From the NCBI RefSeq assembly GCF_003605195.1, contig NZ_QYOS01000025.1, positions 186,001 to 250,000 of the forward strand: 64,000 nt of DNA, written 5' to 3'. Positions 38,960-47,652 of this stretch are shown piece by piece. The translations under genes were made by a program, and so were the position numbers. Position 1 is the stretch's first letter; the number at the start of each line of letters is the position of its first letter. The stretch comes from Aurantiacibacter odishensis. Its GTDB lineage: Bacteria; Pseudomonadota; Alphaproteobacteria; Sphingomonadales; Sphingomonadaceae. Below the pieces are notes generated by a model, which was given only the letters and a program-made list of their open reading frames with translations, did not search any database and was not told the DNA's origin.

Positions 38960-40305
38960 GCGGATTTCGGGGCCTCTGTCTGGCGGATGTCCTTGAGCAG
39001 GGCGGGGAAATACAGTGCGAGGCCGCCTGCGCGCAAGAGATAGCTGGCCGTCATGGCGATCCATGCGCCGGTGTTATCGAAGGGACGCAGCAGCAGGTCC
39101 AGCGCGATGTAGAGCACCGTTGCAGCCACGCCCGCATTGCGCAGCGCCCGTCCGCGCGTGGTGCCGATGAACACGCCGTCCATCATGTAGCTCGGCATCC
39201 CAATCAGTGGGATCAGCGCGGCAAAGGGCAGGTAGGCGCGGGCTACTTCGCGCACCTCGGCGTCCGTCGTGAGGAAATCGATAAGCGGTCCGCCGAGAAC
39301 GAAGAACGCCAGCGCCAGCAATGCGCCGCTCAGCAGGGAGAACTCGCCTGTGAGCCGGACTGCGCGCATGAAGCGGTCGCGATCCCTTTTGCCATAGGCG
39401 CTGCCGACGCGCTCCTCCGCGGTGAATGCGAAGGCGTCGAGAATGAAGGCAGCAAAACTGACGAATTGCAGCAGCACGTGGTTAGCCGCCAGGGTGGCTG
39501 CGCCGAGGCGCGCGCCGGCATTGGCGAACCACGTGAAGAGGATAAGCAGCGCGACCGTGCGGATCATGATGTCGCGGTTCACGGCGAACAGCTTTCCCAG
39601 CCGCGCACGGTCGGTGAGCAGCGAGCGCGGCGTGCGCGCAACCAGCGCAAGGATGTTGGCTCCCGCCACGCGGCCCACGATCAGCAAGCCGAGTAGCAGC
39701 GCGATCCCTTCCGCGCAGGCCGTGCCGAGCCCGACCCCGTAGGCACCCAGGCCCATGCCCCACACGAACCCAATATCGAGGGCGATGTTGGCGACATTCA
39801 TCGCTATCTGGAGCGCCAGCGCCTCCCGCGTGCGGCCAAGGCCCAGCAGCCAGCCGTTGATGGCATAGACGGCGAGGGCCGCAGGCGCGCCGAGGAAGCG
39901 GCCCTGCATGTAGCCGCTGGCCTCCGCATCGACGGCAGGCGTCCCGGACATGATAGCCAGTGCCGCCTCGCGGACGGGCCAGCTGATCGCCAGCAGGACG
40001 AAGCCGAGCCCCAGTCCGATGGCGAGAGCGCGGAGCAGCAGCGCCTCGACTTCCGCCCGGTCGCCCGAGCCTTGGGCCTGTGCGGTCAGCCCGGTCATCC
40101 CCATGCGCAGGAAGCCGAAGGTCCAGAACACCAGCGTGATGATCGTCGCGCCCAGCGCCACGCCGGCGAGCGCGGTCGCATCGCCGGTCCGTCCGATCAC
40201 GGCGGTATCGACGATCCCGACGAGCGGCACCGATGCCTGTCCGAGCATGATCGGCCAGGCCTGCGCGAACACCGCGCGCCGGGTAAGGGGAGACGTTGCG
40301 GTCAA
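38956..40305 (-). CDS. MATE family efflux transporter (DinF-like)
   Basis: A 449-residue inner-membrane exporter with 12 predicted helices in two similar halves. MATE/DinF features are the N-terminal AWPIMLGQASVPLVGIVDTA, GATIITLVFWTFGFLRMGMT, and the second half with AANHVLLQFVSFAAFILDAF and FTAEERVGSAYGKRDRDRF. These proteins expel cationic drugs or other organic molecules using Na+ or H+ gradients. The substrate cannot be predicted. It starts 4 nt after the stop of the first cfa gene (40309), so it is probably in the same transcript as the two cfa genes. Confidence 0.95.
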   Translation of the reverse strand: MTATSPLTRRAVFAQAWPIMLGQASVPLVGIVDTAVIGRTGDATALAGVALGATIITLVFWTFGFLRMGMTGLTAQAQGSGDRAEVEALLLRALAIGLGLGFVLLAISWPVREAALAIMSGTPAVDAEASGYMQGRFLGAPAALAVYAINGWLLGLGRTREALALQIAMNVANIALDIGFVWGMGLGAYGVGLGTACAEGIALLLGLLIVGRVAGANILALVARTPRSLLTDRARLGKLFAVNRDIMIRTVALLILFTWFANAGARLGAATLAANHVLLQFVSFAAFILDAFAFTAEERVGSAYGKRDRDRFMRAVRLTGEFSLLSGALLALAFFVLGGPLIDFLTTDAEVREVARAYLPFAALIPLIGMPSYMMDGVFIGTTRGRALRNAGVAATVLYIALDLLLRPFDNTGAWIAMTASYLLRAGGLALYFPALLKDIRQTEAPKSA

Positions 40306-40308
40306 GAC

Positions 40309-41556
40309 CTAGCTGGAAAGCAGCTTGCGCTCTGCTTGTTCCATGTAATCGCGCGTCAGCGGCAGGGCATAGCGGTTGCGGCTGTACTGCACTTGGAAGT
40401 TGCACAGGCCGCCCCATTCGAACGTGGAAGTCGCGGCGGCGAGGTAGAAGGTCCACATGCGGAAGAACCGCTCGTCGAACATGGCCAAGATCTCATCGCG
40501 ATGTTCCATGCAGCGGGCATACCATTCGCGCAGCGTCTTCGCGTAATGCACGCGCAGCACTTCCACGTCGGTCGCCATCAGGCGGACCTTCTGGCTCGCT
40601 TCCATCATCTGGCTGAGCGAGGGGATGTAGCCGCCGGGGAAGATGTACTTGCGCGTGAACGCCTCCGCCGCCACCGGGCTGCCGAAGCGGCCGATGGTAT
40701 GGAGAAGCATCACCCCGTCGCCGCTCAACATCTTCGCGCAGTCGCGATAGAACGTCTCGTACTGCGGCACGCCGACATGTTCGAACATGCCGACGGACAC
40801 GATGCGATCGTAGGTCTCACCGCGCGCGGCGAGGTCGCGGTAGTCAACCAGCTCGAAGGTTACGCGGTCCGATACACCTGCGGCCTCGGCCCGTTCGCGG
40901 GCGAGGGCGAGCTGCTCTTCGCTGAGCGTGATGCCGGTGACTTTCACATCCGCACGGCTGGCGAGGAAGATCGCCATGCCGCCCCAGCCGCAGCCTATGT
41001 CGAGCACGTGGTTGCCCGGCTCCAGCATCAGCTTGGCCGCGATATGGGCGAGCTTCGCTTCCTGCGCCTCGCCCAGCGTCATCCCTTCTTGCGGCCAGTA
41101 GGCGCATGAATACTGCATGTGCTCTTCATCGAGCATCAGCTTGTAGAGGTCGTTGCCGATATCGTAGTGGTGCGCGACATTATCCTTCGATTTGAAGGGA
41201 TTGTTGACGCTGTCCCTGATGTAGGCGAGCCGTTTCAAGACCTTGCGATGCGGCGCCATCCGGCCGAAGCCGCCCTTCGCCTCCCACGGAGCGTTGCGAC
41301 GCGCGAGTTCGATCAGTTCCATGATCCCGCCGCGCTCTATGATGATGCGCCCGTCCATGTAGGCCTCGCCCACGCCCAGCTTGGTATCGAGCGCGATGTC
41401 ACGGATCACCTTGCCGTCCGCCAGGCGGATTGCGACGTCCGGGTAATCCGGATGTGGCGTACCGTAGGTGGAAGTGCGCCCGTCGTGCAGGGTGAGCTTC
41501 AGCGTGCCACACGTGATGGCCTTGCCGATCAGCCGGTCAATCAGGGTCTGGCTCAT
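40309..41556 (-). CDS. cfa: cyclopropane-fatty-acyl-phospholipid synthase family protein (second of two)
   Basis: A 415-residue SAM-dependent enzyme that methylenates cis double bonds of membrane phospholipids. The N-terminal lipid-binding domain leads to AHHYDIGNDLYKLMLDEE, then the SAM site VLDIGCGWGGMAIFLA, the active-site region SVGMFEHVGVPQYETF and FPGGYIPSLSQMMEASQK. It lies 16 nt downstream of a divergent paralogue in the same orientation, so the two are an operon. This copy has the more canonical CFA synthase motifs. Confidence 0.95.
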   Translation of the reverse strand: MSQTLIDRLIGKAITCGTLKLTLHDGRTSTYGTPHPDYPDVAIRLADGKVIRDIALDTKLGVGEAYMDGRIIIERGGIMELIELARRNAPWEAKGGFGRMAPHRKVLKRLAYIRDSVNNPFKSKDNVAHHYDIGNDLYKLMLDEEHMQYSCAYWPQEGMTLGEAQEAKLAHIAAKLMLEPGNHVLDIGCGWGGMAIFLASRADVKVTGITLSEEQLALARERAEAAGVSDRVTFELVDYRDLAARGETYDRIVSVGMFEHVGVPQYETFYRDCAKMLSGDGVMLLHTIGRFGSPVAAEAFTRKYIFPGGYIPSLSQMMEASQKVRLMATDVEVLRVHYAKTLREWYARCMEHRDEILAMFDERFFRMWTFYLAAATSTFEWGGLCNFQVQYSRNRYALPLTRDYMEQAERKLLSS

Positions 41557-41572
41557 TCGGGTCCTCTCCGCT

Positions 41573-42886
41573 CTATTCCGCAGCTTCCTTCAGCACCGGA
41601 TCGAGATGCCAGCGCGGCGGTTCCTCGAGGTCGCGCAGCCGTGCGCTTTCTTCGTAGACGTAATCGCCTGTCATCGGGATCGCGTCGCGCTCCTTCACGT
41701 ACTGAATCTGCCAGTTTACCAGCGTGCCATGGCGGAAGCTCTGTTCCGCGCCTGCGAGATAGAACTGCCACATGCGGAAGAATTCCTCGTCGTAGAGTTC
41801 GACCAGTTCTTCGCGGTGCATGGTGGTGCGGTTGTACCATTCCTCCAGCGTGTGGCTGTAGTGGAAGCGCATGGCCTCCACATCCATGATCTGCCAGCCG
41901 GCCTTCTCGCTTTCGGTCACCAGCTCTGAAAGGGCGGGGATGTAGCCGCCGGGGAAGATGTATTTGCGCGTCCACGCGTCGGTGAAGCCGGGAGGGCCCG
42001 CACGGCCGCAGCAGTGGCTGAACATCACGCCCTTGGGCGCCAGCAGCTCGTGCGTCTTCTTCATGAACTGCGGGTAGTGCGGGGTGCCGACATGCTCCAG
42101 CAGGCCGACCGAGCTGATCCGGTCGAACGTGCCCTCTACATCGCGGTAGTCCATCAGCGCGAACTTCACCTTGTCGGAAACGCCCGCTTCCTTGGCCCGC
42201 TCCTTGCAGAAGGCGATCTGGTCGGGCGCGAGGGCAACGCCCAGCACTTCCGCGCCGTAATGCTTGTTGAGATAGAGCGCGAGGCCACCCCAGCCGCAGC
42301 CGATGTCCAGCACGCGCAGGGGCCGGTCCATCTCGCGCGCCTGCTGCATGTACATCTTGGCGGCGATGTGCGCCTTCTTGTCGAGCTGCGCCTTCTCCAG
42401 CGAGTTCGACGTGTCGCGGTAGTAACCCATGGTGTACTGCCGGTCCTCGTCGAGGAACAGCTCGTAAAGCCGCCGCGTCAGGTTGTAGGTGTGCTCGGCG
42501 TTCTTGCGTGCCTTGGTCTTCAGGTTGACGCTGTCGATCCTCGCCGCAGTCTTCTGTGCCAGCCGTTTCAGCGTGCCCTGCGGTTGCAGCGCCTTGTCTC
42601 CGTGCACTTTCGCCTGGCTAGTGACGTAGAGGACCATATCGCGAATGTCGTGCGGCCCCTCCACTTCCAGCCAGCCCCACATGTAGGCCTCGCCCGCGCC
42701 GACCTGGGGATAGCGGGCGATGTGGCTGCTCGCCTTCTTGTCGGTGAGGCGCACCCTGATCGCCTCGCCATATTCGCCGTTCACGTCACCGCCCGGACCG
42801 TATTCGTAAACCTTGCCGTCGTAGTCAGTGATCACGAGCTTGCCCGCCCGGATCAGTTTATTCAGCATTTTGTCGAGCAGCCACAT
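41573..42886 (-). CDS. cyclopropane-fatty-acyl-phospholipid synthase family protein (first of two)
   Basis: A 437-residue paralogue of the next gene, from the ATG at 42886 (WLLDKMLNKLIRAGKLVI). It shares the SAM motif VLDIGCGWGGLALYLN and FPGGYIPALSELVTESEK. It differs at conserved spots: AEHTYNLTRRLYELFLDE replaces the usual HHYD segment, and it has MFSHCCGRAGPPG where the paralogue has LLHTIGRFGSPV. This suggests a different lipid substrate or methyl- rather than methylene-transfer. The longer open frame upstream runs over the divergent DUF1801 promoter and is unlikely to be coding. The start is 90 bp from that gene. Confidence 0.94.
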   Translation of the reverse strand: MWLLDKMLNKLIRAGKLVITDYDGKVYEYGPGGDVNGEYGEAIRVRLTDKKASSHIARYPQVGAGEAYMWGWLEVEGPHDIRDMVLYVTSQAKVHGDKALQPQGTLKRLAQKTAARIDSVNLKTKARKNAEHTYNLTRRLYELFLDEDRQYTMGYYRDTSNSLEKAQLDKKAHIAAKMYMQQAREMDRPLRVLDIGCGWGGLALYLNKHYGAEVLGVALAPDQIAFCKERAKEAGVSDKVKFALMDYRDVEGTFDRISSVGLLEHVGTPHYPQFMKKTHELLAPKGVMFSHCCGRAGPPGFTDAWTRKYIFPGGYIPALSELVTESEKAGWQIMDVEAMRFHYSHTLEEWYNRTTMHREELVELYDEEFFRMWQFYLAGAEQSFRHGTLVNWQIQYVKERDAIPMTGDYVYEESARLRDLEEPPRWHLDPVLKEAAE

Positions 42887-42976
42887 AGGCTCGGCGTCCC
42901 CCGGATTATTGATTTGGCCCGGCAGGGTTTGCGGACCGATTGGCCATGTGTCAATTCTGCGGTATGTTTCGCTTCG

Positions 42977-43417
42977 ATGAGCGAGAACAAGACCCTGCCC
43001 ACCGCTGCCAGCGTCGAGGCTTTCATCGACAGTGTGGATCATGCGCGCAAGCGCGAGGAGGCCCGTGAACTGGATGCGATGTTCCGCAGGGTGACGGGAG
43101 AGGAGCCCGTCATGTGGGGCCCCTCGATCATCGGGTATGGCGAATATCACTACAAGTACGAGAGCGGGCGAGAGGGCGACATGTGCCGCACCGGCTTCAG
43201 CCCGCGCAAGGCGAAGCACTCGATCTACCTGATGGGCTGCTACTGCAATGCCGAAGCGCGCGCGAAGAACGATACCCTGCTGGAGAACCTGGGGAAGCAC
43301 TCGCGCGGGGCGAGCTGCCTCTACATCAACAAGCTGGCCGACGTGGACATGGGCGTGCTGGAGGAACTGGTGCGCCTCAACTGGCAGACGATGAACGAGG
43401 CCTATCCGCCCGCCTGA
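42977..43417 (+). CDS. DUF1801 domain protein
   Basis: A 146-residue cytosolic protein of the DUF1801 family. Typical segments are SVEAFIDSVDHARKREEARE, VMWGPSIIGYGEYHYKYESG, FSPRKAKHSIYLMG and CLYINKLADVDMGVLEELVR. The fold is related to small ligand-binding proteins, but no biochemical role is established. It is divergent from the cfa pair and its stop abuts, without a gap, the stop of the convergent molybdoenzyme gene. Confidence 0.87.
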   Translation: MSENKTLPTAASVEAFIDSVDHARKREEARELDAMFRRVTGEEPVMWGPSIIGYGEYHYKYESGREGDMCRTGFSPRKAKHSIYLMGCYCNAEARAKNDTLLENLGKHSRGASCLYINKLADVDMGVLEELVRLNWQTMNEAYPPA

Positions 43418-44158
43418 TCAGATCCCGGCATACCACTGGTAGCCGCGGTCTTCCCAGTATCCGCCATTGCCGCCCTCGATATCGTCGAGGCTGGCTACCG
43501 CGTCGATGCCGGTCAGGTACTTGGCGTGCTTGTAACCAAGCTGCCGCTCGATGCGCAGGCGCAGGGGAGCGCCGTTGCGGACGGGAAGGGACTCGCCGTT
43601 CAATTCGTGTGCAATGATGGTCTGCGGGTGGAAGGCATCGTCCATGTCGCAGCTCTCGTAATAGTCGGAGCCATTGAGATTGTCGGCGCAGCGAAAGACG
43701 ATGTAGTTCGCCTCCGGCTGAACGCCTGCCGCTTCAAGGATCTGCGAGAGTTGCGGGCCGGTCCATTCGCCGATTGCGCTCCATCCTTCGACACAGTCGT
43801 GGCGGGTGATCTGCGTGCGCTGGGGGAGGGCGCGGATATCGTCCATCGACAGCACGCCGGGATTGTTAACCAACCCACCGACCGCAAGTCGCCAGTTGGC
43901 AAAGCCCTCCGCTTCCGCAGCACGGTAGGCATCGGTATCGACCGTCAGGCTGCCGTTGCCGCGGAAATAGGGCGACAGATCGGCGCGCGTGTATTCGGGC
44001 GCCATGGGAATACGGCCTCCTCCCAGCGCACGGTGAAGCCCACGGTGCCAGCCCTGTGCGCCGTCCACCACCTTGCCGAACCAATCTGACTTGCCGATCT
44101 CGTTGCACCCGGCAAGGAAGGCACCAAGACCCGCGACGAGAAAATTGCGACGCTTCAT
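43418..44158 (-). CDS. MsrP/YedY-like molybdopterin-dependent oxidoreductase
   Basis: A 246-residue member of the sulfite-oxidase fold. The N-terminus MKRRNFLVAGLGAFLAGC contains a twin-arginine motif and a lipobox (LAGC), so it is probably exported folded with its cofactor by Tat and possibly lipid-anchored. The Mo-ligating Cys is in QITRHDCVEGWSAIGEWTG. The segments FRCADNLNGSDYYESCDMDD and PLRLRIERQLGYKHAKY bind the cofactor and complete the domain. It is much shorter than MsrP of E. coli and lacks the C-terminal dimerisation domain of sulfite oxidases. It overlaps its cytochrome b partner by 4 nt. Repair of oxidised methionine is one option; the substrate is not certain. Confidence 0.92.
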   Translation of the reverse strand: MKRRNFLVAGLGAFLAGCNEIGKSDWFGKVVDGAQGWHRGLHRALGGGRIPMAPEYTRADLSPYFRGNGSLTVDTDAYRAAEAEGFANWRLAVGGLVNNPGVLSMDDIRALPQRTQITRHDCVEGWSAIGEWTGPQLSQILEAAGVQPEANYIVFRCADNLNGSDYYESCDMDDAFHPQTIIAHELNGESLPVRNGAPLRLRIERQLGYKHAKYLTGIDAVASLDDIEGGNGGYWEDRGYQWYAGI

Positions 44159-44832
44159 GGTTCTCTCCCTCCGGTAATCATGTCCCTGATCTGCTTGATC
44201 GGACCGGAAGCCAGAACCAACAGCACGTGCACCACGAAAAATGCAAACAGGCCCCATGCGGCGAGGAAATGGATGGATCGCGCGCTCTGTCGCCCGCCAA
44301 ACACCTCGGTAAGCCAGGGCCAGGCGGCTTCCATGCCGGGGCTCATCACCATGCCGGTGAAGATCATCAGCGGGATCAGCACCAGGATCACGCTGGCGTA
44401 GGCGATCTTTTGCAGGATGTTGTACTTGCCTTCGCCGTGGTCGAAATTGAATTTCAGGTGCTCGCGAATGTCACGCCAGATGTTGGAGGGCTTCCATTCT
44501 CTGGCGCGGGCGAAGATGTCGCGCTTCAGGTGACCGTTGACGAGAGCCAGAACTAGGAATGCGAGCAGCGAAAAGCCGAAGACGAGGCTGAATACCACGT
44601 GCCAGTCACGCGCAGCGGCGAGGCTATAGTAATCGGGGATCGTCGCCCAGCCGGGGAAACGCGGAACTTCCAGCCACGCCTGTTCCGGGGCAAAGCCCGA
44701 ATCGCCCCAGTAAAGGCGGCGGTGAGCGTTCGAGATATTAAGCCCGCTCATAAACAGCACGATCACGCTGATTACGTTGATCCAGTGCCAAAGGCGCGTG
44801 GACAGGGCATGGCGTTTCTTCGGTTTGGTCAT
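44155..44832 (-). CDS. cytochrome b561-type membrane subunit, electron donor to the molybdoenzyme
   Basis: A 225-residue integral membrane protein with four main helices, of the thiosulfate-reductase/formate-dehydrogenase cytochrome b type. Candidate haem-binding His lie in STRLWHWINVISVIVLFMSG, AARDWHVVFSLVFGFS and SIHFLAAWGLFAFFVVHVLL. It probably passes electrons from quinol to the periplasmic molybdoprotein encoded by the overlapping gene downstream. Upstream it overlaps an SDR gene by 4 nt, so three genes form a tight operon. Confidence 0.93.
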   Translation of the reverse strand: MTKPKKRHALSTRLWHWINVISVIVLFMSGLNISNAHRRLYWGDSGFAPEQAWLEVPRFPGWATIPDYYSLAAARDWHVVFSLVFGFSLLAFLVLALVNGHLKRDIFARAREWKPSNIWRDIREHLKFNFDHGEGKYNILQKIAYASVILVLIPLMIFTGMVMSPGMEAAWPWLTEVFGGRQSARSIHFLAAWGLFAFFVVHVLLVLASGPIKQIRDMITGGREP

Positions 44833-45590
44833 TCCCCGTTCCCTTCACGCTCCAGGTATATCACGTCCCGCGGCTGGTTCAGCAGGTGCTGGCCCGAATC
44901 GACATAGATCGCTTGCCCGCTGGTCAGCGGACCCTCGGCCAGGAACAGCGCGGCATCGGCCACTTCGCTGGCGGCGGTATGCCGTTCCAGCAGGTTCAGC
45001 CGGTGGGAGCGCTGGGCTTCCTCGCTGCTCTGGTCGTGGCTCGGCAGGATAGCTCCGGGGGCCAGCGTGTACACCCTGTCACGCCCGTCGTGCACCATTG
45101 CCATCATCCGCGCGGCGATATCTGCGGCGGACTTGCTCATCGTGTAGCTGAAAAAATCGGGATTGAGGTTGGACAGTTTCTGGTCCGTCACCTGTATGAC
45201 GCGGCGACCGGCTTGGCTGCGCGCATTCGCGAAATAGGCTTGCGCGAGCAGGGCGGGCGAGGCGGCGTTGATGCGCATCGCCTTGCGGTTCGTCTCGATA
45301 TCGAGCGCGTCCACGTCGTCGGGTTCGAAGATCGACGCCGAGTTGATCAGACAGCGCCAGTCTTCCAGCTTTTCCGCCAGTTTGCGCACCATCGCGGTTG
45401 CTGCGTCGAGATCGACGAGGTCGCACTGCACAACCTCCGCGCTGTCCAGTCCTCTCGCTAGCTTATCCGCCGCGTCGCGCGACGTGTTGCAGTGGATGAC
45501 GACGTGCCAGCCAGCTGCGGCAAAGCCGTGACACATCGCAGCACCCACACGTTTTGCGCCACCAGTGACAAGGACGGACTTGCGTGTCAT
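44829..45590 (-). CDS. short-chain dehydrogenase, pteridine reductase/FolM-like
   Basis: A 253-residue NADPH-type SDR. The cofactor motif is VLVTGGAKRVGAAMCHGFA. An Asn-rich segment INSASIFEPDD replaces NNAG. The catalytic Tyr-Lys is in FFSYTMSKSAADIAARMM. The TGGAKRVG start and the NSAS pattern are those of pteridine and dihydromonapterin reductases. Linkage with a molybdopterin enzyme operon is suggestive, since both concern pterins, but direct involvement in cofactor synthesis is not shown. It is the first gene of the three-gene unit. Confidence 0.9.
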   Translation of the reverse strand: MTRKSVLVTGGAKRVGAAMCHGFAAAGWHVVIHCNTSRDAADKLARGLDSAEVVQCDLVDLDAATAMVRKLAEKLEDWRCLINSASIFEPDDVDALDIETNRKAMRINAASPALLAQAYFANARSQAGRRVIQVTDQKLSNLNPDFFSYTMSKSAADIAARMMAMVHDGRDRVYTLAPGAILPSHDQSSEEAQRSHRLNLLERHTAASEVADAALFLAEGPLTSGQAIYVDSGQHLLNQPRDVIYLEREGNGE

Positions 45591-45689
45591 CGAAAAATGG
45601 ACAAAGTCAATGCGGAAGGGGTCGCCATGACCCTACGATAGTGACGGGCCACGGCGACACAACCGGGCTTTTGGTTTGGGGAGAGGAAA

Positions 45690-46931
45690 ATGATCTGGCG
45701 CTTTGGCTTCACCGCAGGTGTCGCGGCACTGGCATTGGCGTCGGGAACGGCATCCGCGCAGGACGAACCCGCTCCCGCGAGGCCGATGTTCCAGGGCGCG
45801 GACCTTGGCGCTGGGCCCTGGGACTTCCACACCGAGCACGGGCCGATCCACCTCGAACTGGTCGCCGGGCTGGAGCGGCCATGGGGGATTGCCTTCCTGC
45901 CCGAAGGCGGAATGCTGGTGACGGAACGCGTCGGAAGGCTGCGTCATATCGACGCGGATGGCACCCTCGATCCGCAGCCGATCGGCGGACTTCCGGCGAT
46001 GTACACCTTCGGCATTGCCGGATTGAAGGGCATCGCGCTGCACCCGGATTTCGAGCGCAACCGATTGGTTTACATGGCCTATTCCAAGGTCGATCCGGAT
46101 GACGAGCAGGTTTCCACTCTCGCTGTCATGCGCGGCCGCTGGGCCCCCGGTTCCCAGGAATTGACCGATGTGGAGGACATCTTCGTGGCGGATACCTGGT
46201 ATGGCGCGCAGCCCTTGCCGGAGCGGTGCTGCGGGCAGGGGCCCGCCTTCGGTTCCTACGGCGGGCGGCTGCTGTTCGATCCCGACGGCTACCTGTTCGT
46301 GACCAGCGGCGACCGCAACTGGGGTGAGCAGGTGCAGGACCCGGCCTCTCACTATGGCAAGATATTCCGAATGACCGACGAGGGCGATGTTCCACCGGGC
46401 AACCCATGGGTCGGCATGGAAGGGCACGAGCCGCTGACCTGGTCCACAGGCCATCGCAACCCTCTCGGTCTCGCCTACAACAGCGCCACGGGCGAATTGT
46501 GGGAGAGCGAGTTCGGCCCCCGCGGCGGGGACGAAGTCAATCGCATCCTGCGCGGCGGAAACTACGGCTGGATCACCGTCACACAAGGTATGCATTACGA
46601 TGGACAGCAGGCCGAAGGCATTCGCAACGTCGAGGGCATGATCGACCCGGTGCTGGTCTACGGTCCGCCAAGCTTCAATCCCGGCAACCTGATGTTCTAC
46701 ACCGGCGGCCTGCTGGAGGACTGGCAGGGTGACATGCTGCTGGGCAGCTTCACGCAAGGCCTGCTGCGCTACGACACTGATAATACGGGTATGCCGATCG
46801 GGGAACCGGAACGGCTATTGCAGGAGATGGGCCAGCGCTGGCGCGACGTGCAGCAGGCGCCCGATGGCAGTATCTACCTTCTCACAGATCAGGTGGAGGG
46901 CGCGGTCCTGCGATTGACCCCCGGCGACTAG
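45690..46931 (+). CDS. PQQ-type soluble aldose sugar dehydrogenase (GSDH/YliI family)
   Basis: A 413-residue periplasmic protein with signal peptide MIWRFGFTAGVAALALASGT up to ASAQ. It is a six-bladed propeller of the glucose/sorbosone dehydrogenase family: GLERPWGIAFLPEGGMLVTE, LKGIALHPDFERNRLVYMAY, the catalytic-type region STGHRNPLGLAYN, and ESEFGPRGGDEVNRILRGGN. The family oxidises aldose sugars with PQQ. Whether this strain makes PQQ cannot be seen here. There is a Cys pair (ERCCGQGPAFG). It is divergent from the SDR operon, about 100 bp apart. Confidence 0.93.
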   Translation: MIWRFGFTAGVAALALASGTASAQDEPAPARPMFQGADLGAGPWDFHTEHGPIHLELVAGLERPWGIAFLPEGGMLVTERVGRLRHIDADGTLDPQPIGGLPAMYTFGIAGLKGIALHPDFERNRLVYMAYSKVDPDDEQVSTLAVMRGRWAPGSQELTDVEDIFVADTWYGAQPLPERCCGQGPAFGSYGGRLLFDPDGYLFVTSGDRNWGEQVQDPASHYGKIFRMTDEGDVPPGNPWVGMEGHEPLTWSTGHRNPLGLAYNSATGELWESEFGPRGGDEVNRILRGGNYGWITVTQGMHYDGQQAEGIRNVEGMIDPVLVYGPPSFNPGNLMFYTGGLLEDWQGDMLLGSFTQGLLRYDTDNTGMPIGEPERLLQEMGQRWRDVQQAPDGSIYLLTDQVEGAVLRLTPGD

Positions 46932-46938
46932 ACCAGCC

Positions 46939-47652
46939 TCAGCCGCCCACATTCATGACGTTGTATTCGAGCACTTCCTCGTCGCTCAGGCAGTAGCGGG
47001 TGCTGGGATCGGCATCGGTGCCGACCGCCTGAACCTGGTACATGACCTCGGTCAGCAACAGGCGGCTGATACCCATGCGGATCAGGAAGTCGTTGTCCTC
47101 GCTGGCCAGCAGGGCGGAGCTTTGCTCAATTGCGCCGATAAGCTCCGTGGTCGCCTCGGTGCCGTCCAGCACGCTTTCATTGATGACCGAGCGGTCGCCT
47201 GTGTGCGTGAACATGTGCACCATGAAGATGCCGCCGGGGTCCACGTGACGGATGCTGCCACCCATGAAGACAAAATTGCAGGCGGAGAAGCAGGCCCAGC
47301 CGCTGGGAATGCGCGTGACCATGCCGGGGTATGACCGGATGATACGGCCCGCCTCATTACCCGCGCGCGCGTCTCCCCCGCGAGATCTTATCCAGATTTC
47401 GCCGATCATGGGATCGGCCTCGATGGCTTCGCGAAGGCGATCGGGGAAGCCTGTGTCCACTATGCCTTCAGCCACCAGCACGTTCATGTCCTCGCCTTCG
47501 CGCGTCGACAGTTGCATCGACCCGGCAGGGCCCCAGTCCGGCTCGGCCGGGCAGGTGGGATTGGCCGGGTCCATCGCCGATTGCGCCGCGCCTTGCGCAG
47601 ACAGCGAGACCAGCGCGCCGATTGCCAGCAATGTGCGAGGGAGCCGCCTCAT
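46939..47652 (-). CDS. periplasmic ClpP-like (crotonase-fold) protein
   Basis: A 238-residue protein with signal peptide MRRLPRTLLAIGALVSLSAQ. The body resembles the ClpP/crotonase fold. IGEIWIRSRGGDARAGNEAG plays the part of the oxyanion strand, and WACFSACNFVFMGG contains a Ser in the position of the ClpP nucleophile (S-A-C-x-x-F). IFMVHMFTHTGD has His candidates. Four Cys could form disulfides. It is a COG3904-like predicted periplasmic protein; protease activity is inferred. It overlaps the upstream surface-antigen-like gene by 4 nt. Confidence 0.75.
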   Translation of the reverse strand: MRRLPRTLLAIGALVSLSAQGAAQSAMDPANPTCPAEPDWGPAGSMQLSTREGEDMNVLVAEGIVDTGFPDRLREAIEADPMIGEIWIRSRGGDARAGNEAGRIIRSYPGMVTRIPSGWACFSACNFVFMGGSIRHVDPGGIFMVHMFTHTGDRSVINESVLDGTEATTELIGAIEQSSALLASEDNDFLIRMGISRLLLTEVMYQVQAVGTDADPSTRYCLSDEEVLEYNVMNVGG

